The notes under the pieces are model-generated. The model did not search any database. It had not been told where the DNA came from and saw only the letters and a list, made by a program, of their open reading frames with translations. 64,000 nt of DNA from Holophagales bacterium (lineage in GTDB: Bacteria; Acidobacteriota; Thermoanaerobaculia; Multivoradales; Multivoraceae). Positions within the stretch are counted from its first letter, which is position 1. Each line of letters opens with the position of its first letter. A program made the position numbers and the translations under genes. The DNA is taken from the NCBI GenBank assembly GCA_009845425.1, contig VXZQ01000017.1, positions 83 to 64,082 on the forward strand, in the 5' to 3' direction. Shown one piece after another: positions 31,644 to 42,543 of this stretch.

Positions 31644-32621
31644 CTACTTACCCCAGCCGGTGCCCGTCTGCCCGCGCATCAGGCGCAGGAAGAAGGCCCG
31701 CGCCACATGGCCGGCGATGCTCGGGTTCTCGCGCAGGCGGCGCGTCGAGTATGCGTACCACTGGCGGCCATACGGAACGTAGATGCGCACGCGGTGTCCG
31801 GCCCTCGCCAGCCGGTCGCGACGCTCCTCGGTCACTCCCAGCAGCATCTGGAACTCGTAGCGGTCGCCCGCCAGGCCGCGGCGCTCGATCATCGCCGCCG
31901 ATTCGCGCAGCAGGTAGTCGTCGTGGGTGGCGATGCCGACGTAGGCGCCGCGGTCGAACAGAGCCTCGAGAGCCGCCAGGAAGTTCCGGCGCACCTTGCC
32001 GTAGTCCTGAATCGCCACGCTTGGCGGTTCGACGTAGATGCCCTTGCACAGGCGCACGTTGGCGCGCTCGGGCAGCGCCGCGATGTCGGCGAGCGTACGG
32101 TGCAGGTAGGCCTGGAGCACCACGCCGACAGCGTCGCCGCCGGCGCCGGAACCCGTCGGCCCTCCGACCGCGGCGCGCGTTCGCGAAGCGGCCACGGCCT
32201 CCCGGTAGAGGTCCAGGGTGGCCGTGGTGCAGGTGTGGTCCTCCATGTCGATCCGGACGAAGCTGCCACGGGCCTCGGCCCGAGTCACCAACTCGAACAG
32301 GTGTTCGCGGCAGAGGCTGCGGGAGACCTTGAGGCCCAGCAGCGTGAGCTTCACCGACACGTTGCAGTCGAGATCGCGGTCGGCGAGCGCGTCGACGAGG
32401 TCGACATAGAGCCCTGTCCCTTCGGCGGCGAGTTCCGGGCTGTCGATCTCTTCGCCCAGCAGCGCCAGCGTCCCGGCAAGCCCGCGGCGGTTGAGCGCGG
32501 CGGCGCAGTCGAGGGCGTCGGCCGGCTCGTCGCCGGCCACGTAGGGCGCGGCCGCCCAGCGCACCAGCGGCGGCGGCATCAGCGGCAGGGACCAGCCGAC
32601 GACCCTCGAGAAGACCGTCAT
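31644..32621 (-). CDS. Proline dehydrogenase, monofunctional
   Basis: 325 aa; the ATG at 32621 gives MTVFSRVVGWSLPLMPPPLV, while the longer frame upstream is an Arg/Ser-rich shadow of lipA. FAD-dependent beta/alpha barrel with VSVKLTLLGLKVSRSLC, SFVRIDMEDHTCTTATLDLY, VGVVLQAYLHRTLAD, NVRLCKGIYVEPPSVA, GIATHDDYLL, YEFQMLLGV, and the C-terminal VRIYVPYGRQWYAYSTRRLR that lines the proline site. It oxidises proline to P5C, passing electrons to quinone. The P5C dehydrogenase half of PutA is absent here and must be elsewhere, or P5C returns to proline through ProC. Confidence 0.94.
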   Translation of the reverse strand: MTVFSRVVGWSLPLMPPPLVRWAAAPYVAGDEPADALDCAAALNRRGLAGTLALLGEEIDSPELAAEGTGLYVDLVDALADRDLDCNVSVKLTLLGLKVSRSLCREHLFELVTRAEARGSFVRIDMEDHTCTTATLDLYREAVAASRTRAAVGGPTGSGAGGDAVGVVLQAYLHRTLADIAALPERANVRLCKGIYVEPPSVAIQDYGKVRRNFLAALEALFDRGAYVGIATHDDYLLRESAAMIERRGLAGDRYEFQMLLGVTEERRDRLARAGHRVRIYVPYGRQWYAYSTRRLRENPSIAGHVARAFFLRLMRGQTGTGWGK

Positions 32622-32631
32622 GGCCTCGCCA

Positions 32632-33558
32632 TCAGAGGCTGGCGGCGCCGACGTGTGCGTGGGCGTGGTAGCTGCTGCGCACCAAGGGGCCCGATTCGCA
32701 GTGGCTGAAGCCCAGACCGAGAGCGAAGTCGCGCAGCCGGGCGAACTCGTCCGGATGCACGTAGCGGTCGACAGGCAGGTGGTCGCGGGTCGGCTGCAGG
32801 TACTGGCCGATCGTGAGGATCCCGGTTCCCGCCGACCGGATGTCCCGGATCGTCGCTTCAAGTTCGGCCGTCGTCTCGCCCAGGCCGACCATCAGACCCG
32901 TCTTCACCTTGCCCTCGTAGCCGCCGCCGTCGCGTCTGGCCGCCGCCTCCGCCAGCAACGCCAGGCTTCGCTCGTAGCTGCTGCCGGGACGGGCCTGCCG
33001 GTAGAGCCGGGGCACGGTCTCCATGTTGTGAGAGAAGACCTCCGGGCGCTCGGCAAGCACGATGTTGAGCGCATCCTCCACGCCCCGGAAGTCCGGCGTC
33101 AGAACCTCGACCGCGGCCCCGGGAAGCTGCTCCCGAATCGCGCGAATGGTCTCGGCGAAGTGCCCGGCGCCGCCGTCCGGAAGGTCATCCCGATCCACCG
33201 AAGTGACCACCACATGACGCAGGCCCATGGCCGTCGCGGCTTCCGCCACCCGGGCCGGCTCGTCCGCGTCGACGCCGGGCGCGGGCCGGCCCGTGTGGAC
33301 CGCGCAGAACCCGCAGCGGCGGGTGCAGGTGTCGCCCAGGATCATGAACGTCGCCGTGCCGTGCTCGCCCCAGCACTCGTAGATGTTCGGGCAGCGCGCC
33401 TCCTCGCACACCGTGTTCAGGTTCAGCCCTTCCATCAGCCGGCGAACGCGGTGGTAGGGCTCCGGTGTGCTGAGCCGGATGCGCAGCCAGTCCGGCCGCG
33501 GCAGGCGCGACAGGCCGCCGACGGGCGGCGGAGCGCCGATGGAAACGAGTTCATCCAT
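32632..33558 (-). CDS. lipA: Lipoyl synthase
   Basis: 308 aa; ATG at 33558. Radical SAM enzyme with both cluster motifs: the auxiliary cluster CEEARCPNIYECW and the SAM cluster CTRRCGFCAV. RSSYHAHAHV near the C-terminus carries the conserved RSSY. It inserts sulfur at C6 and C8 of protein-bound octanoyl groups. Immediately downstream of lipB (5 bp), forming the octanoyl-lipoyl pathway for 2-oxoacid dehydrogenases and glycine cleavage. Followed by proline dehydrogenase after 10 bp. Confidence 0.97.
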   Translation of the reverse strand: MDELVSIGAPPPVGGLSRLPRPDWLRIRLSTPEPYHRVRRLMEGLNLNTVCEEARCPNIYECWGEHGTATFMILGDTCTRRCGFCAVHTGRPAPGVDADEPARVAEAATAMGLRHVVVTSVDRDDLPDGGAGHFAETIRAIREQLPGAAVEVLTPDFRGVEDALNIVLAERPEVFSHNMETVPRLYRQARPGSSYERSLALLAEAAARRDGGGYEGKVKTGLMVGLGETTAELEATIRDIRSAGTGILTIGQYLQPTRDHLPVDRYVHPDEFARLRDFALGLGFSHCESGPLVRSSYHAHAHVGAASL

Positions 33559-33563
33559 GCGCG

Positions 33564-34331
33564 TTACGACCCAGGCGACCGACTCTCTAGCGGCCGCGTA
33601 TCGTCCCGGATCCTAGCCGCGCGCAACGCCGGCTCGAAGCCGATCCCGGCCGGCTCTACCGGAGTGAGACGGCGCTCGAAGACACGCGCGAAGTTCTCCG
33701 CGCAGCACCCGGCGACGTCTTGCAGACCAGGCCGGCGACCGGTGAGCTCCTCAATCGAAGTCATCACACCGGCATCGAAGCCACAGGAGAGGATGCCGGC
33801 GAAGTCGTCCAGGTCAGTACAGACATTGAGCGCAAAGCCGTGCGTCGTGACCCAGCGCCGGAGGTGAATGCCGATCGAGGCGATCTTCCGGCGACCGACC
33901 CACACGCCGATCCGTTCCCGCTCTTCGCCGCCCACGGCGGCGACGCCGAATGCCGCCAGTGTCCGAACCAGGACCTCCTGCAGATCCCGGACATAGCCGC
34001 GGACGTTTCGCCGATCCGCCCTCAGATCGAGGACCGGGTAGCCGACGAGCTGTCCCGGGCCATGGTAGGTCGCGCGCCCGCCGCGGTCGCACTCGGCGAT
34101 CGTGATTCCCCGCTGCCGCAACCAGTCGGGGTCCGCCAGGACATCGCTCCGGTCGCAGTTCCGGCCGACCGTGTAGGTCGGCGGATGCTCGAGCAGGAGC
34201 AAGGTGTCCGAGGCATCGGGTTCGCCGTCCAGAAGCTGCCGCCGGAGCCGGTGCTGCAGCTCGACACCGGCCTCATAGCTCACTCGCCCCAGATAGAGGG
34301 AGCGGATCGTTGCACCGTTGCCCAGTTCCAT
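33564..34331 (-). CDS. lipB: Octanoyl-[acyl-carrier-protein]:protein octanoyltransferase
   Basis: 255 aa; ATG at 34331. Diagnostic motifs: LLLEHPPTYTVGRN, CDRGGRATYHGPGQLVGYPV, the catalytic Lys in GRRKIASIGIHLRRWVTTHG, and the catalytic Cys in DLDDFAGILSCGF. Residues after about 220 form a non-conserved tail. It moves octanoate from ACP to target lipoyl domains, the substrate for LipA encoded 5 bp downstream. First gene of a long reverse-strand run that continues to coaD. Confidence 0.96.
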   Translation of the reverse strand: MELGNGATIRSLYLGRVSYEAGVELQHRLRRQLLDGEPDASDTLLLLEHPPTYTVGRNCDRSDVLADPDWLRQRGITIAECDRGGRATYHGPGQLVGYPVLDLRADRRNVRGYVRDLQEVLVRTLAAFGVAAVGGEERERIGVWVGRRKIASIGIHLRRWVTTHGFALNVCTDLDDFAGILSCGFDAGVMTSIEELTGRRPGLQDVAGCCAENFARVFERRLTPVEPAGIGFEPALRAARIRDDTRPLESRSPGS

Positions 34332-34443
34332 CGTCGGTCAGCTCGTTCTGGTCCAGTCCGGCAGCGCGTGCTCCAACGTCAGTTCCACCGCTTCCATTCC
34401 TATCACCGGAGGTGCCACTTCCGCCGTCGGTCTTCTCCGGACC

Positions 34444-34472
34444 TTGACATGTTCTCCACATGAAACTACTGT
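34444..34472 (+). promoter_or_regulatory. Sigma-70-type promoter with inverted repeat, before vapB
   Basis: TTGACA (34444-34449, perfect -35), 17-bp spacer, TACTGT (34467-34472). The ATG of the antitoxin gene begins 7 nt after the -10, so transcription should start on or just beside the ATG: a leaderless mRNA. CATGT (34448-34452) - N5 - ACATG (34458-34462) is a perfect inverted repeat overlapping the -35 and spacer, a good candidate operator for the toxin-antitoxin repressor complex. Confidence 0.72.
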
Positions 34473-34479
34473 CTGAGTC

Positions 34480-34716
34480 ATGTCCAAGATGCTCCAGATT
34501 CGGAACGTCCCCGAGGAGACCCACCGCCTTCTGAAGAGCCGCGCCGCGCTGGAAGGAGTGTCCATGTCCCACTTCGTGCTGCGCGAGATCGAGCGGATCG
34601 TCCGCCGGCCAAGCCGCCGGGAAGTACTGGACGCCATTCGCAGCGAACCCCCCGTGGCGCTCGACAAGACCCCGGCTGATGTCGTGAGGGAGGCCAGAGA
34701 ATCCCGCCGGTGGTGA
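34480..34716 (+). CDS. Antitoxin of a FitAB/VapBC-type pair (ribbon-helix-helix)
   Basis: 78 aa; ATG at 34480. The N-terminal half, MLQIRNVPEETHRLLKSRAA followed by LEGVSMSHFVLREIERIV, has the FitA-like ribbon-helix-helix pattern (strand, helix, turn, helix). The C-terminal tail (about 45-78) is the expected toxin-wrapping segment. It should bind DNA as a dimer and neutralise the PIN toxin encoded next. The toxin frame starts with a GTG at 34710, overlapping this gene's stop at 34714-34716. The promoter places the start codon at the 5' end of the mRNA. Confidence 0.85.
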   Translation: MSKMLQIRNVPEETHRLLKSRAALEGVSMSHFVLREIERIVRRPSRREVLDAIRSEPPVALDKTPADVVREARESRRW

Positions 34717-35099
34717 TCGACGCGTCCGCGGCCGTCGAGATGCTGTTGGACACCGCGCCCGGCCGCCGCCTGAGCTCTAGACTCGCGGCCGAGTCGGTCG
34801 AGATCCACGTTCCTCACGTCGTGGACCTGGAGATCGCGCACGCGCTTCGGCGCTACGTGCGCCAAGGTGCCTTCGACGCGGCCCGGGGAACCCGAGCCCT
34901 GCGGCGCTGGCGCCACCTTCGGGCGGAACGCTACGAGCATCGTCGATTCCTGGACCGCATCTGGGCACTCCGCCACAACGTCTCGGCGTACGACGCGGTG
35001 TACGTCGCCCTGGCCGAAGCCCTCTCCACCAACCTGTTGACAGCGGATCGGAGGCTTGCCGGTGCTCCGGGGCTCGAAGGCCGCATCGAACTGATCTGA
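34710..35099 (+). CDS. PIN-domain ribonuclease toxin (VapC/FitB-like)
   Basis: 129 aa from GTG 34710 (GTG 34713 is an equal alternative), overlapping the antitoxin gene. PIN acidic residues are in place: Asp in MVIDASAAVEML, Glu in VPHVVDLEIAHALRR, Asp in HNVSAYDAVYVALAEAL and Asp in NLLTADRRLA. This is the magnesium-dependent RNase fold that cleaves tRNA or other RNA when free of the antitoxin. All catalytic acidic residues are present, so the toxin looks intact. Located between the lipB operon and a patatin gene, an ordinary place for a chromosomal TA pair. Confidence 0.87.
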   Translation: MVIDASAAVEMLLDTAPGRRLSSRLAAESVEIHVPHVVDLEIAHALRRYVRQGAFDAARGTRALRRWRHLRAERYEHRRFLDRIWALRHNVSAYDAVYVALAEALSTNLLTADRRLAGAPGLEGRIELI

Positions 35100-35136
35100 A
35101 CGAGGCTGCCGGAGAGCAGGATCGAGGGCTGAGCGC

Positions 35137-36348
35137 GTGCCGCTGCCAACACGAGAAACACCCGAGCGCCAGTCCGCCGGCAGCGGCCGCGGGAACGACG
35201 GCGGGAAGCCCCGAATCGGCCTCGTCCTCACCGGCGGCGGGGCGCGGGCGGCATACCAGGTCGGGCTGGTCCGGCACCTGGCGAAGCGGCTTCCGGAGTT
35301 CCACTTCGACGTCCTGACCGGCGTGTCGGCCGGCGCGATCAACGCTTCCTTCCTCGCCTCGCACACGGGAAGCGCCGCCGAGGCGACCGAGGAACTCATG
35401 AACACCTGGCTCGATCTGACGCCCGACCACGTGTTCCGGGACGACGGCTGGTCGTTGGGGAAGATCGTCTTGCGCTGGCTGCTGAACCTGGCTTCGGGCG
35501 GTCTGCGCTACCGGCCCCAGGTCCGCGGCCTGGTCGACACCTCACCGCTCGGCAATCACCTCGCGAACGTCCTCGGCGTCGAGGCGGCGAACGGCCGCGC
35601 CCTGCCGGGAATCGCGAAGAACCTGGCCCGCGGCCGGCTGGACGCGGTCGCCGTAACGACCGTCGAGTGGTCGACGGGACAGACCGTGACCTGGGTTCAG
35701 GGCCGCGACATCGAGACCTGGGAACGGCCGAAACGCCGCTCGGAGCGAGCGCTGCTGACGCTCGACCACGTCCTCGCCTCCGCCTCGCTGCCGCTGATCT
35801 TTCCGGCGGTGCGGATCGGCGAGGCCTGGCACGGCGATGGCGGCGTCCGTCTGACCTCACCGCTGTCGCCGGCCCTGCACCTGGGCTGCGATCGCCTGAT
35901 CGCGGTATCCACCCGCCATGAGCCCCTGGCGCCCAGGACGGCAGCCGCCGCCTACCCGCCGCCCGCCCAGTTCGCGGGCGTGCTCCTGAACGCCGTCTTC
36001 CTGGATCAGCTCGACCAGGACGCGAACCGCATGGAACTCGTCAACGGCCTGCTGGCCCGAATGCCGGAGTCGGAACGAGGTCCGCTCCGCCTCGTCGACC
36101 TGGTCCTGCTGCGGCCCTCCGAGGACCTGGGGAGGTTAGCCAGCCGTTTCGAGCCCCGCCTCCCCAAGGCGTTCCGCTTCATGACGCGCGGCCTCGGCAC
36201 CCGCGACACGAAGAGCCCGGATCTGCTCAGTCTCCTGATGTTCCAGCCCGACTACATCCGGGCCCTGATCGACGTAGGGGAAAAGGACGCGGAGGCGCGT
36301 CACGGCGAGATCGCGGCCCTGCTTGGCGGGGCGCCTACGCGATCGTGA
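35137..36348 (+). CDS. Patatin-like phospholipase
   Basis: 403 aa from GTG 35137. Patatin fold with the oxyanion loop [20 protein letters not shown], nucleophile elbow [17 protein letters not shown] (GxSxG), and catalytic Asp in [17 protein letters not shown] (DGG). This is a Ser-Asp dyad hydrolase of membrane or lipid acyl esters. No clear signal peptide; the first 25 residues are polar. The end of the gene overlaps the convergent fbaB gene end by 14 nt (36335-36348). Confidence 0.92.
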   Translation: MPLPTRETPERQSAGSGRGNDGGKPRIGLVLTGGGARAAYQVGLVRHLAKRLPEFHFDVLTGVSAGAINASFLASHTGSAAEATEELMNTWLDLTPDHVFRDDGWSLGKIVLRWLLNLASGGLRYRPQVRGLVDTSPLGNHLANVLGVEAANGRALPGIAKNLARGRLDAVAVTTVEWSTGQTVTWVQGRDIETWERPKRRSERALLTLDHVLASASLPLIFPAVRIGEAWHGDGGVRLTSPLSPALHLGCDRLIAVSTRHEPLAPRTAAAAYPPPAQFAGVLLNAVFLDQLDQDANRMELVNGLLARMPESERGPLRLVDLVLLRPSEDLGRLASRFEPRLPKAFRFMTRGLGTRDTKSPDLLSLLMFQPDYIRALIDVGEKDAEARHGEIAALLGGAPTRS

Positions 36349-37396
36349 TGTCCTCGCAGAGGTAGACGTCCTGGATGTGGTTCAGGAGTTCCACCCCCTC
36401 CGCCATCGGCCGTTGGAACGCCTTGCGGCCGGAGATCAGTCCCTGGCCGCCGGCGCGGCGGTTGATGACCGCCGTCCGCACCGCGGCCGCCAGGTCCCCG
36501 GCGCCGCCCGAGGAACCGCCGGAGTTGATCAGCCCGATCCGGCCCATGTAGCAGTTCGCGACCTGCCAGCGCACCAGGTCGACGGGGTGGTCGGACACCA
36601 GGTCGCTGTAGACGAGGTCATGGGTCTTGCCGAAGCCGACCGCCGGGTAGCCACCGTTCTTCGTCGCCTGCTTCTGCTTGACGATGTCCGCCTCGATCGT
36701 CACGCCGAGGTGGTTCGCCTGCCCGGTCAGGTCCGCCGAGTCGTGGTAGTCGACGCCGTCCACGACGAAGGCGCTATTGCGGAGGTAGCACCAGAGAATG
36801 CAGGCCATGCCGAGTTCGTGGGCCTGCTGGAAGCACTCGGCGATTTCGACCAGTTCCTCGCGGCAGACGTCGGCGCCGAAGTACACCGTCGCGCCCACCG
36901 CCGTGGCGCCCAGATCCCATGCCTGCTCCACCTGCGAGAACAGGACCTGGTGGTACGTGTGGGGATAGGTCAGGCTCTCGTTGTGGTTGATCTTGACGAT
37001 GAACGGGATCCTGTGCGCGTAGCGGCGACCGATGCTGCCGAGCACGCCGAGCGTCGAGGCGACGCCGTTGCAGCCGCCCTCGATCGCCAGCCGGATGATG
37101 TTCTCGGGATCGAAGTAGATCGGGTTCGGCGCGAACGAGGCGGCGCCGGAGTGCTCGATTCCCTGGTCCACGGGCAGGATCGATACGTAGCCGGTGCCAC
37201 CCAGGCGGCCATGACCGAGCAGCCGTTCCAGGCTCGCGAGAGTGCGGTTGTTCCGGTCGGAGGGCCCGAACGCCCGGTCGACGATGTCGGGTCCCGGCAC
37301 CGTCAGGTGATCCTTCGGGATCCCGGTGCAGACGTGTCCGAGGAGGCTCTGCGCCTCACTGCCCAGAAGCTCTTCAATGCGCGCGGTATCGGCCAT
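36335..37396 (-). CDS. fbaB: Fructose-bisphosphate aldolase class I (DhnA type)
   Basis: 353 aa; ATG at 37396 ([20 protein letters not shown]), the longer frame upstream being Arg/Pro-rich and unlikely. Signatures of the DhnA/FbaB Schiff-base aldolases: [71 protein letters not shown], and [19 protein letters not shown] near the C-terminus. It splits fructose-1,6-bisphosphate in glycolysis or forms it in gluconeogenesis. The stop region overlaps the convergent patatin gene end. About 56 bp separates it from the degenerate Nudix gene upstream. Confidence 0.93.
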   Translation of the reverse strand: MADTARIEELLGSEAQSLLGHVCTGIPKDHLTVPGPDIVDRAFGPSDRNNRTLASLERLLGHGRLGGTGYVSILPVDQGIEHSGAASFAPNPIYFDPENIIRLAIEGGCNGVASTLGVLGSIGRRYAHRIPFIVKINHNESLTYPHTYHQVLFSQVEQAWDLGATAVGATVYFGADVCREELVEIAECFQQAHELGMACILWCYLRNSAFVVDGVDYHDSADLTGQANHLGVTIEADIVKQKQATKNGGYPAVGFGKTHDLVYSDLVSDHPVDLVRWQVANCYMGRIGLINSGGSSGGAGDLAAAVRTAVINRRAGGQGLISGRKAFQRPMAEGVELLNHIQDVYLCEDITIA

Positions 37397-37452
37397 GGTT
37401 CTCCCCTGGTTCAGAGATCCGGCGGATCGGATCGAGCGCATTCTAGTGTGAG

Positions 37453-38031
37453 TCAGTTCAGGCTGGCGGCCTGTGGCTCCCGCGCCGCTTCGGGGCGCTC
37501 CAGCAACTCCAGCAACTGGAGCAGTACGTCGAGGGCCGGCCCCCACAAGCGGTGCCGTCCGAGGTGGTAGACGGCGAGCGGCACCTGCTGCCCTTCGATC
37601 TCGAAGGTCCGCTCCTCCACCAGCCGGGGGTGCCGGAGCGCGGAGAGCGGGAGCCGCACGCTCCGCGCCTCGGTGTTGCTGCCGTCGTCCTCCGGAGACG
37701 GAACCGCGACCACGCAGGCCCGCAGCCGGAAACCGCCACTGCCCCCGACCTCGTCCAGCTCGCCGAGCCGGAGAATCCGCGACGGGTCGACACCGAGACC
37801 CACGCTGCCGAGGCGAGCCACGGTCGGCCAGGGGTCGTCGCCATCGAAGGCTGCAGCCGGGAAGCTGAGCGGAGGCGACTCGTTCGGCTCTTCCCGCAGC
37901 AGGGTCCAGAGTTCCGCCGACTCGACGTACAGAGGCACGACGACCGCGACGCTGGCGCCTTCGCCGTCCGGCGCCGCGGGTAGCCGCTTCGAACCCTCGA
38001 GTCGACGCTGAATCTGGAGAATCCAGCTCAC
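37453..38031 (-). CDS. NudL-like protein lacking the Nudix catalytic box (probable pseudoenzyme)
   Basis: 192 aa; GTG at 38031 overlaps the stop of the upstream membrane protein gene (GTGA). Layout resembles CoA pyrophosphatases (NudL): an early strand region [20 protein letters not shown], then [20 protein letters not shown] followed by [20 protein letters not shown], and near the end [20 protein letters not shown], which matches the usual RIWGATA end of the family. Where active enzymes have FPGG and REXXEE with metal ligands, this has FPAA and no Glu-rich box, so hydrolysis is not expected. I infer a non-catalytic ligand-binding or regulatory role. The homology call itself is by pattern only. 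Confidence 0.62.
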   Translation of the reverse strand: MSWILQIQRRLEGSKRLPAAPDGEGASVAVVVPLYVESAELWTLLREEPNESPPLSFPAAAFDGDDPWPTVARLGSVGLGVDPSRILRLGELDEVGGSGGFRLRACVVAVPSPEDDGSNTEARSVRLPLSALRHPRLVEERTFEIEGQQVPLAVYHLGRHRLWGPALDVLLQLLELLERPEAAREPQAASLN

Positions 38032-39803
38032 GGAACCGACCCTATCCCCAGCACGCGGTGCGAAGTCGGATCCTCGCCTCCGTCCAGGGTCAGGCCCAGC
38101 CGAAACAGGTCGACAGGTCCACTCGACCACCACATCCGGTGGCGCGCCACGGGCGGGTCCAGGAGCAGACGTACCGAGGTCCGCCCCGATGAAAGAGGCC
38201 TGCTCTCCTCGACTTCGCCGCCCACGACCTCCAGGACCGTGTCCTCCTGCTCCAGGAGAATCCGGAGCCGCGACCGCCGCACTTCGCGGCCCACTTCCAG
38301 GCTGCCGGGCGCGTCCGGTTCCCACGCGACGAGAAACTCCGCCGACCCCCCTTCGATCAGGATCCCCGACTCGCCGAACGGCGTGACCCTGCCCGCGACC
38401 GGCCGCAGCCACACGTCACCAGCGAACAGGTCCGCCGGTTCTCCGGCTCGCGGACGCTGGCCGGTCTCGGCCGGCAGGAAGCGGTGCAAGGCGCCCTCAG
38501 GCAAAGGCTGTGGCCCGTACGCCGCGCCAGGCCGCAGCCAGAGCGGGTACAGGAAGAGCGCCGAGGATGCCGCCACCGCGGCAAGCCGCGCCGGGCCGAG
38601 CCGGCCGGCGAGGAACCAGAACACCGGCAGCACGGCGCCGATGCCGCCGGGGCCGACGAGCGCTGACTCGTCGCCGAGGTCGAACGGGAAGAAGACGACG
38701 CGCGCGGCGACCGACGCCAACGCGCCAAGCAGGAACACCCGTCGCCAACCAGTGGCGAACAGACCCCAGAGCGCCGCCCAGACCAGTGGCACGCAGTACG
38801 GAACGATCCCGATCGTTCGGCCGGTAGTCGCGTGGTGCAGGGTCTCCGGACGAGTTCCGGCGGCGGCCCGGAGGTCCGGTCCGCGGCCGGCCGGTGCGGC
38901 GCGGGCGGCGGCTTCGGCCTCCGGACGCCACTCGGCCGGCTCGAAGTCGACAGCCGGGAAGCCGGTCGAGGGATTGAAGACGGCCCGCTCCACCGGACCC
39001 GCACCGCCGCGGGCCAGCGCCGACGTCCCGAACGATACGCCTGCCGTTAGCACCGCCGCCACCGTGAGGGAGAGGAGGGCGATTCCCCGGCGGGGCTGAA
39101 GCAGGGCGAGCCAGGCCGCCGCCCCGAGGGCCGGCAACAGGCTCAGACCGTCGACCGAGGCGACCGTGGCCAGGATGAGCAGGAAGCCGACGAGAGACCA
39201 GCGGAGCGCTTCGCCCCGAAGCGGTCGGCGGCCTTGCGGACGGCGCTCGCCGTCCGCGACCGGCATCACGTGAAGGACGAGCGCCCATGCCAGAGCCGAC
39301 GTCGCGAGGCGGAACATCCCCGGCGACGACAACGGCACCAGCGTGAAGGCTGTCGTGCCGGCGACGAACACGGCGATCCAGACCGGCGCCCAGGAACCCA
39401 CGCGACGCTCGAGCACCAGGGCCGAGCCGGCCGCGGCAACCACCAGCAGCAGCCAGTTCAGCAACGCCGGCCCCCGCCGGGGCAAGACGCGGACGAAGGG
39501 CGCCGCCAGCACCGCGTATGCCGGCGGCCGTGCGAAACCGATCCGGACGCCGCCAGTGCTGGTTTCCAGGGCGATCGCCTCAGGCTCTGCCCCGAAGAGC
39601 CGGACATACCGGTCGTAGTCCGCGCGACCGTAGGTCAGGTCGCCATCCCAGGCAAGGCTCAACGCCGCCATCCGGAACGTGGTTTCGCGCTCGCCGGCAA
39701 CGACGGCATCCGACCGCACCGTCACCGCGAACAGGGCGAGCAGCAGCCCGGTGAGCAGGGTCCAGGACCACCGCCGCGCGACCGTGCCGTGGCTGGAGAT
39801 CAC
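38028..39803 (-). CDS. Multipass membrane protein, possible GT-C-type glycosyltransferase
   Basis: 591 aa; GTG at 39803 forms a GTGA overlap with the glycosyltransferase gene stop. The longer frame upstream is a shadow. Opens with [20 protein letters not shown], then a soluble loop containing [13 protein letters not shown], and about ten further hydrophobic segments up to residue about 390 (for example [33 protein letters not shown]). The C-terminal 200 residues are soluble and beta-rich ([20 protein letters not shown]). The overall plan resembles polyprenol-dependent GT-C enzymes (aspartate-bearing first loop), but no decisive motif was found. The coupled upstream GT4 gene supports a glycan role. 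Confidence 0.6.
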   Translation of the reverse strand: MISSHGTVARRWSWTLLTGLLLALFAVTVRSDAVVAGERETTFRMAALSLAWDGDLTYGRADYDRYVRLFGAEPEAIALETSTGGVRIGFARPPAYAVLAAPFVRVLPRRGPALLNWLLLVVAAAGSALVLERRVGSWAPVWIAVFVAGTTAFTLVPLSSPGMFRLATSALAWALVLHVMPVADGERRPQGRRPLRGEALRWSLVGFLLILATVASVDGLSLLPALGAAAWLALLQPRRGIALLSLTVAAVLTAGVSFGTSALARGGAGPVERAVFNPSTGFPAVDFEPAEWRPEAEAAARAAPAGRGPDLRAAAGTRPETLHHATTGRTIGIVPYCVPLVWAALWGLFATGWRRVFLLGALASVAARVVFFPFDLGDESALVGPGGIGAVLPVFWFLAGRLGPARLAAVAASSALFLYPLWLRPGAAYGPQPLPEGALHRFLPAETGQRPRAGEPADLFAGDVWLRPVAGRVTPFGESGILIEGGSAEFLVAWEPDAPGSLEVGREVRRSRLRILLEQEDTVLEVVGGEVEESRPLSSGRTSVRLLLDPPVARHRMWWSSGPVDLFRLGLTLDGGEDPTSHRVLGIGSVP

Positions 39804-41417
39804 AGTTCGCTGTCGAAGGCGGTCGCGCCGCAGAGCGTCATCGAACCACCGCCGAAGAGGTGCGGCTCGCACCGGAGCCGCGCCCGGCCGATCGGTCGCC
39901 GGAGCTTGAGCGGAATCCGGCACGCGTCGCCCGGCGGCAGGTCTCGCGGCAGCGGAATCCACGGCCTGCCCCGAAACAGGTCCCGGCCACCGCTCCAAAG
40001 CTGGGGCTCCAGCACCACGCCGCCGTCCTGGTTCCGGCCAGAGAGCCAGGTCGCGAAGCCCGTGTTCGAGACGACGAGTTCGATCGAACGGCGCTCGCCA
40101 CCCGGCCAGGGCGGGTCGCAGCCTTCGACGTCGATCCGCCCCGGCAGCCACCCCCAGGTCAACGAGGTGGGGGCCGGAGGTCGCGGCGGCCGCAGTGCCG
40201 GCGGCTTCCCGACCGGCAGGCGCGACCACTCGTCCAGAGCCTCGAAGACCACCCGGGCCGCCGACGCCGGCCGATGCTCGCGCTCGATGAAGGCTCGCGC
40301 TGCGGCGCCCATCCCCGCAAGCCGGTCCGGCGCGGTGAAAAGACCCCGCAGCAAGCCGGCGAGCGCGCCGGCCTCCGCGCCCGGATCGTCCTTGAGAGGG
40401 GCCTTGATCACGATGTCGTCCGGCAGTTCAACGAACTGGGCGTAGTCGGAGACCACGGCAGCCCGGCCCAGAGCGAGGATGCGCAGCAGCGAGGCCGAGG
40501 TTTCGCCCGCGCTCGGGTAACGCAGGTTGAGGCACAGATCGCAGGCGGAGATCGCGGTCGGGAAAGCGGCCGGGTCGAGGAAGCCGGTCATCGTGACCCG
40601 GTCCTGGACCCCCAGTTCTCGTGCCAGGGCGCCGAGATCGAGCTCCGGCGCGACATCTCCCACCACTAGCGCATGCACCTGCTCCATCCCCGGCTCGGCG
40701 AGAATGCGAAGCAGCACGTCCGTGCGCTTGATCGGGGTCTGGAAGCCGAAGGAGCCGATCAGCACGGCCGACCGGGGAACGCCGGCTCCCTCCCGAAAGG
40801 CCGCCGCCTGCTCGGCGTCTGGGAGGTCGGGCGCCGGCATGGGCATTGGCACCCGGCGCATCGGCGGCAGCCGGCCTTCAGCCCATTCCCCAAGCTCCTC
40901 CTCCAGGAACCGGAGACCCCAGTTGCTATGGGTCAGGAGGCCGCGTTGCCGGAGCAGCAGGGACCGGTGCGCCGGCATCTCGAACAGCCGTGCCCGGCCG
41001 TGGCCGCCCCAACGGATCGACAGCGCCGCGGCGGCGCCCTCCCAGCCGTGCTCCTCGCCGAGGCCACTGACGTAGGAGTCGAGATCGCCGGAAGCCAGAG
41101 TCGACTCGACCAGCAGGTGGTGCAGGCGCAGGTCGTGCACGGTCACGACGCCTGGAGAATCCAGGGCCAGCCGGCGGACGCCCTCGTGGTAGACGTTGTT
41201 GCCCATCTGGTAGAAGGGCAGTCGTCCACCCGGGTCGGAGGCCGCGGCGTCGACCACCCGATAGCGATCCATGACCTCGGACGCGACCTCCTGCCCCGGC
41301 AGGCGGATCAGGCGCAGGTCGCACAGGGGTGCGAGTTCCTGAAGCAGGTCGACGCTGTAGTCCGCGATCCCCGACCTGACCGGAGGCAGCGGCGACACGA
41401 AGTCGACCGCTGGGGCG

Positions 41418-41434
<17 letters not shown>
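39800..41434 (-). CDS. Glycosyltransferase (GT4-like) with C-terminal extension
   Basis: 544 aa; ATG at 41434, inside the last 17 nt of prfB. GT-B fold: N-terminal domain FVSPLPPVRSGIADYSVDLL and VVTVHDLRLHH, then the nucleotide-sugar domain with GSFGFQTPIKRTDVLLRILA, DRVTMTGFLDPAAFPTAISA and the donor-binding LRYPSAGETSASLLRILALG followed by RAAVVSDYAQFVELPDDIV. The last 140 residues (from about 405) are a beta-rich extension of unknown function (SIELVVSNTGFATWLSGRNQ). Likely adds a sugar to an envelope polysaccharide or lipid carrier at the inner membrane face. Coupled to the multipass protein gene downstream. Confidence 0.85.
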
Positions 41435-42539
<1,105 letters not shown>

Positions 42540-42543
<4 letters not shown>

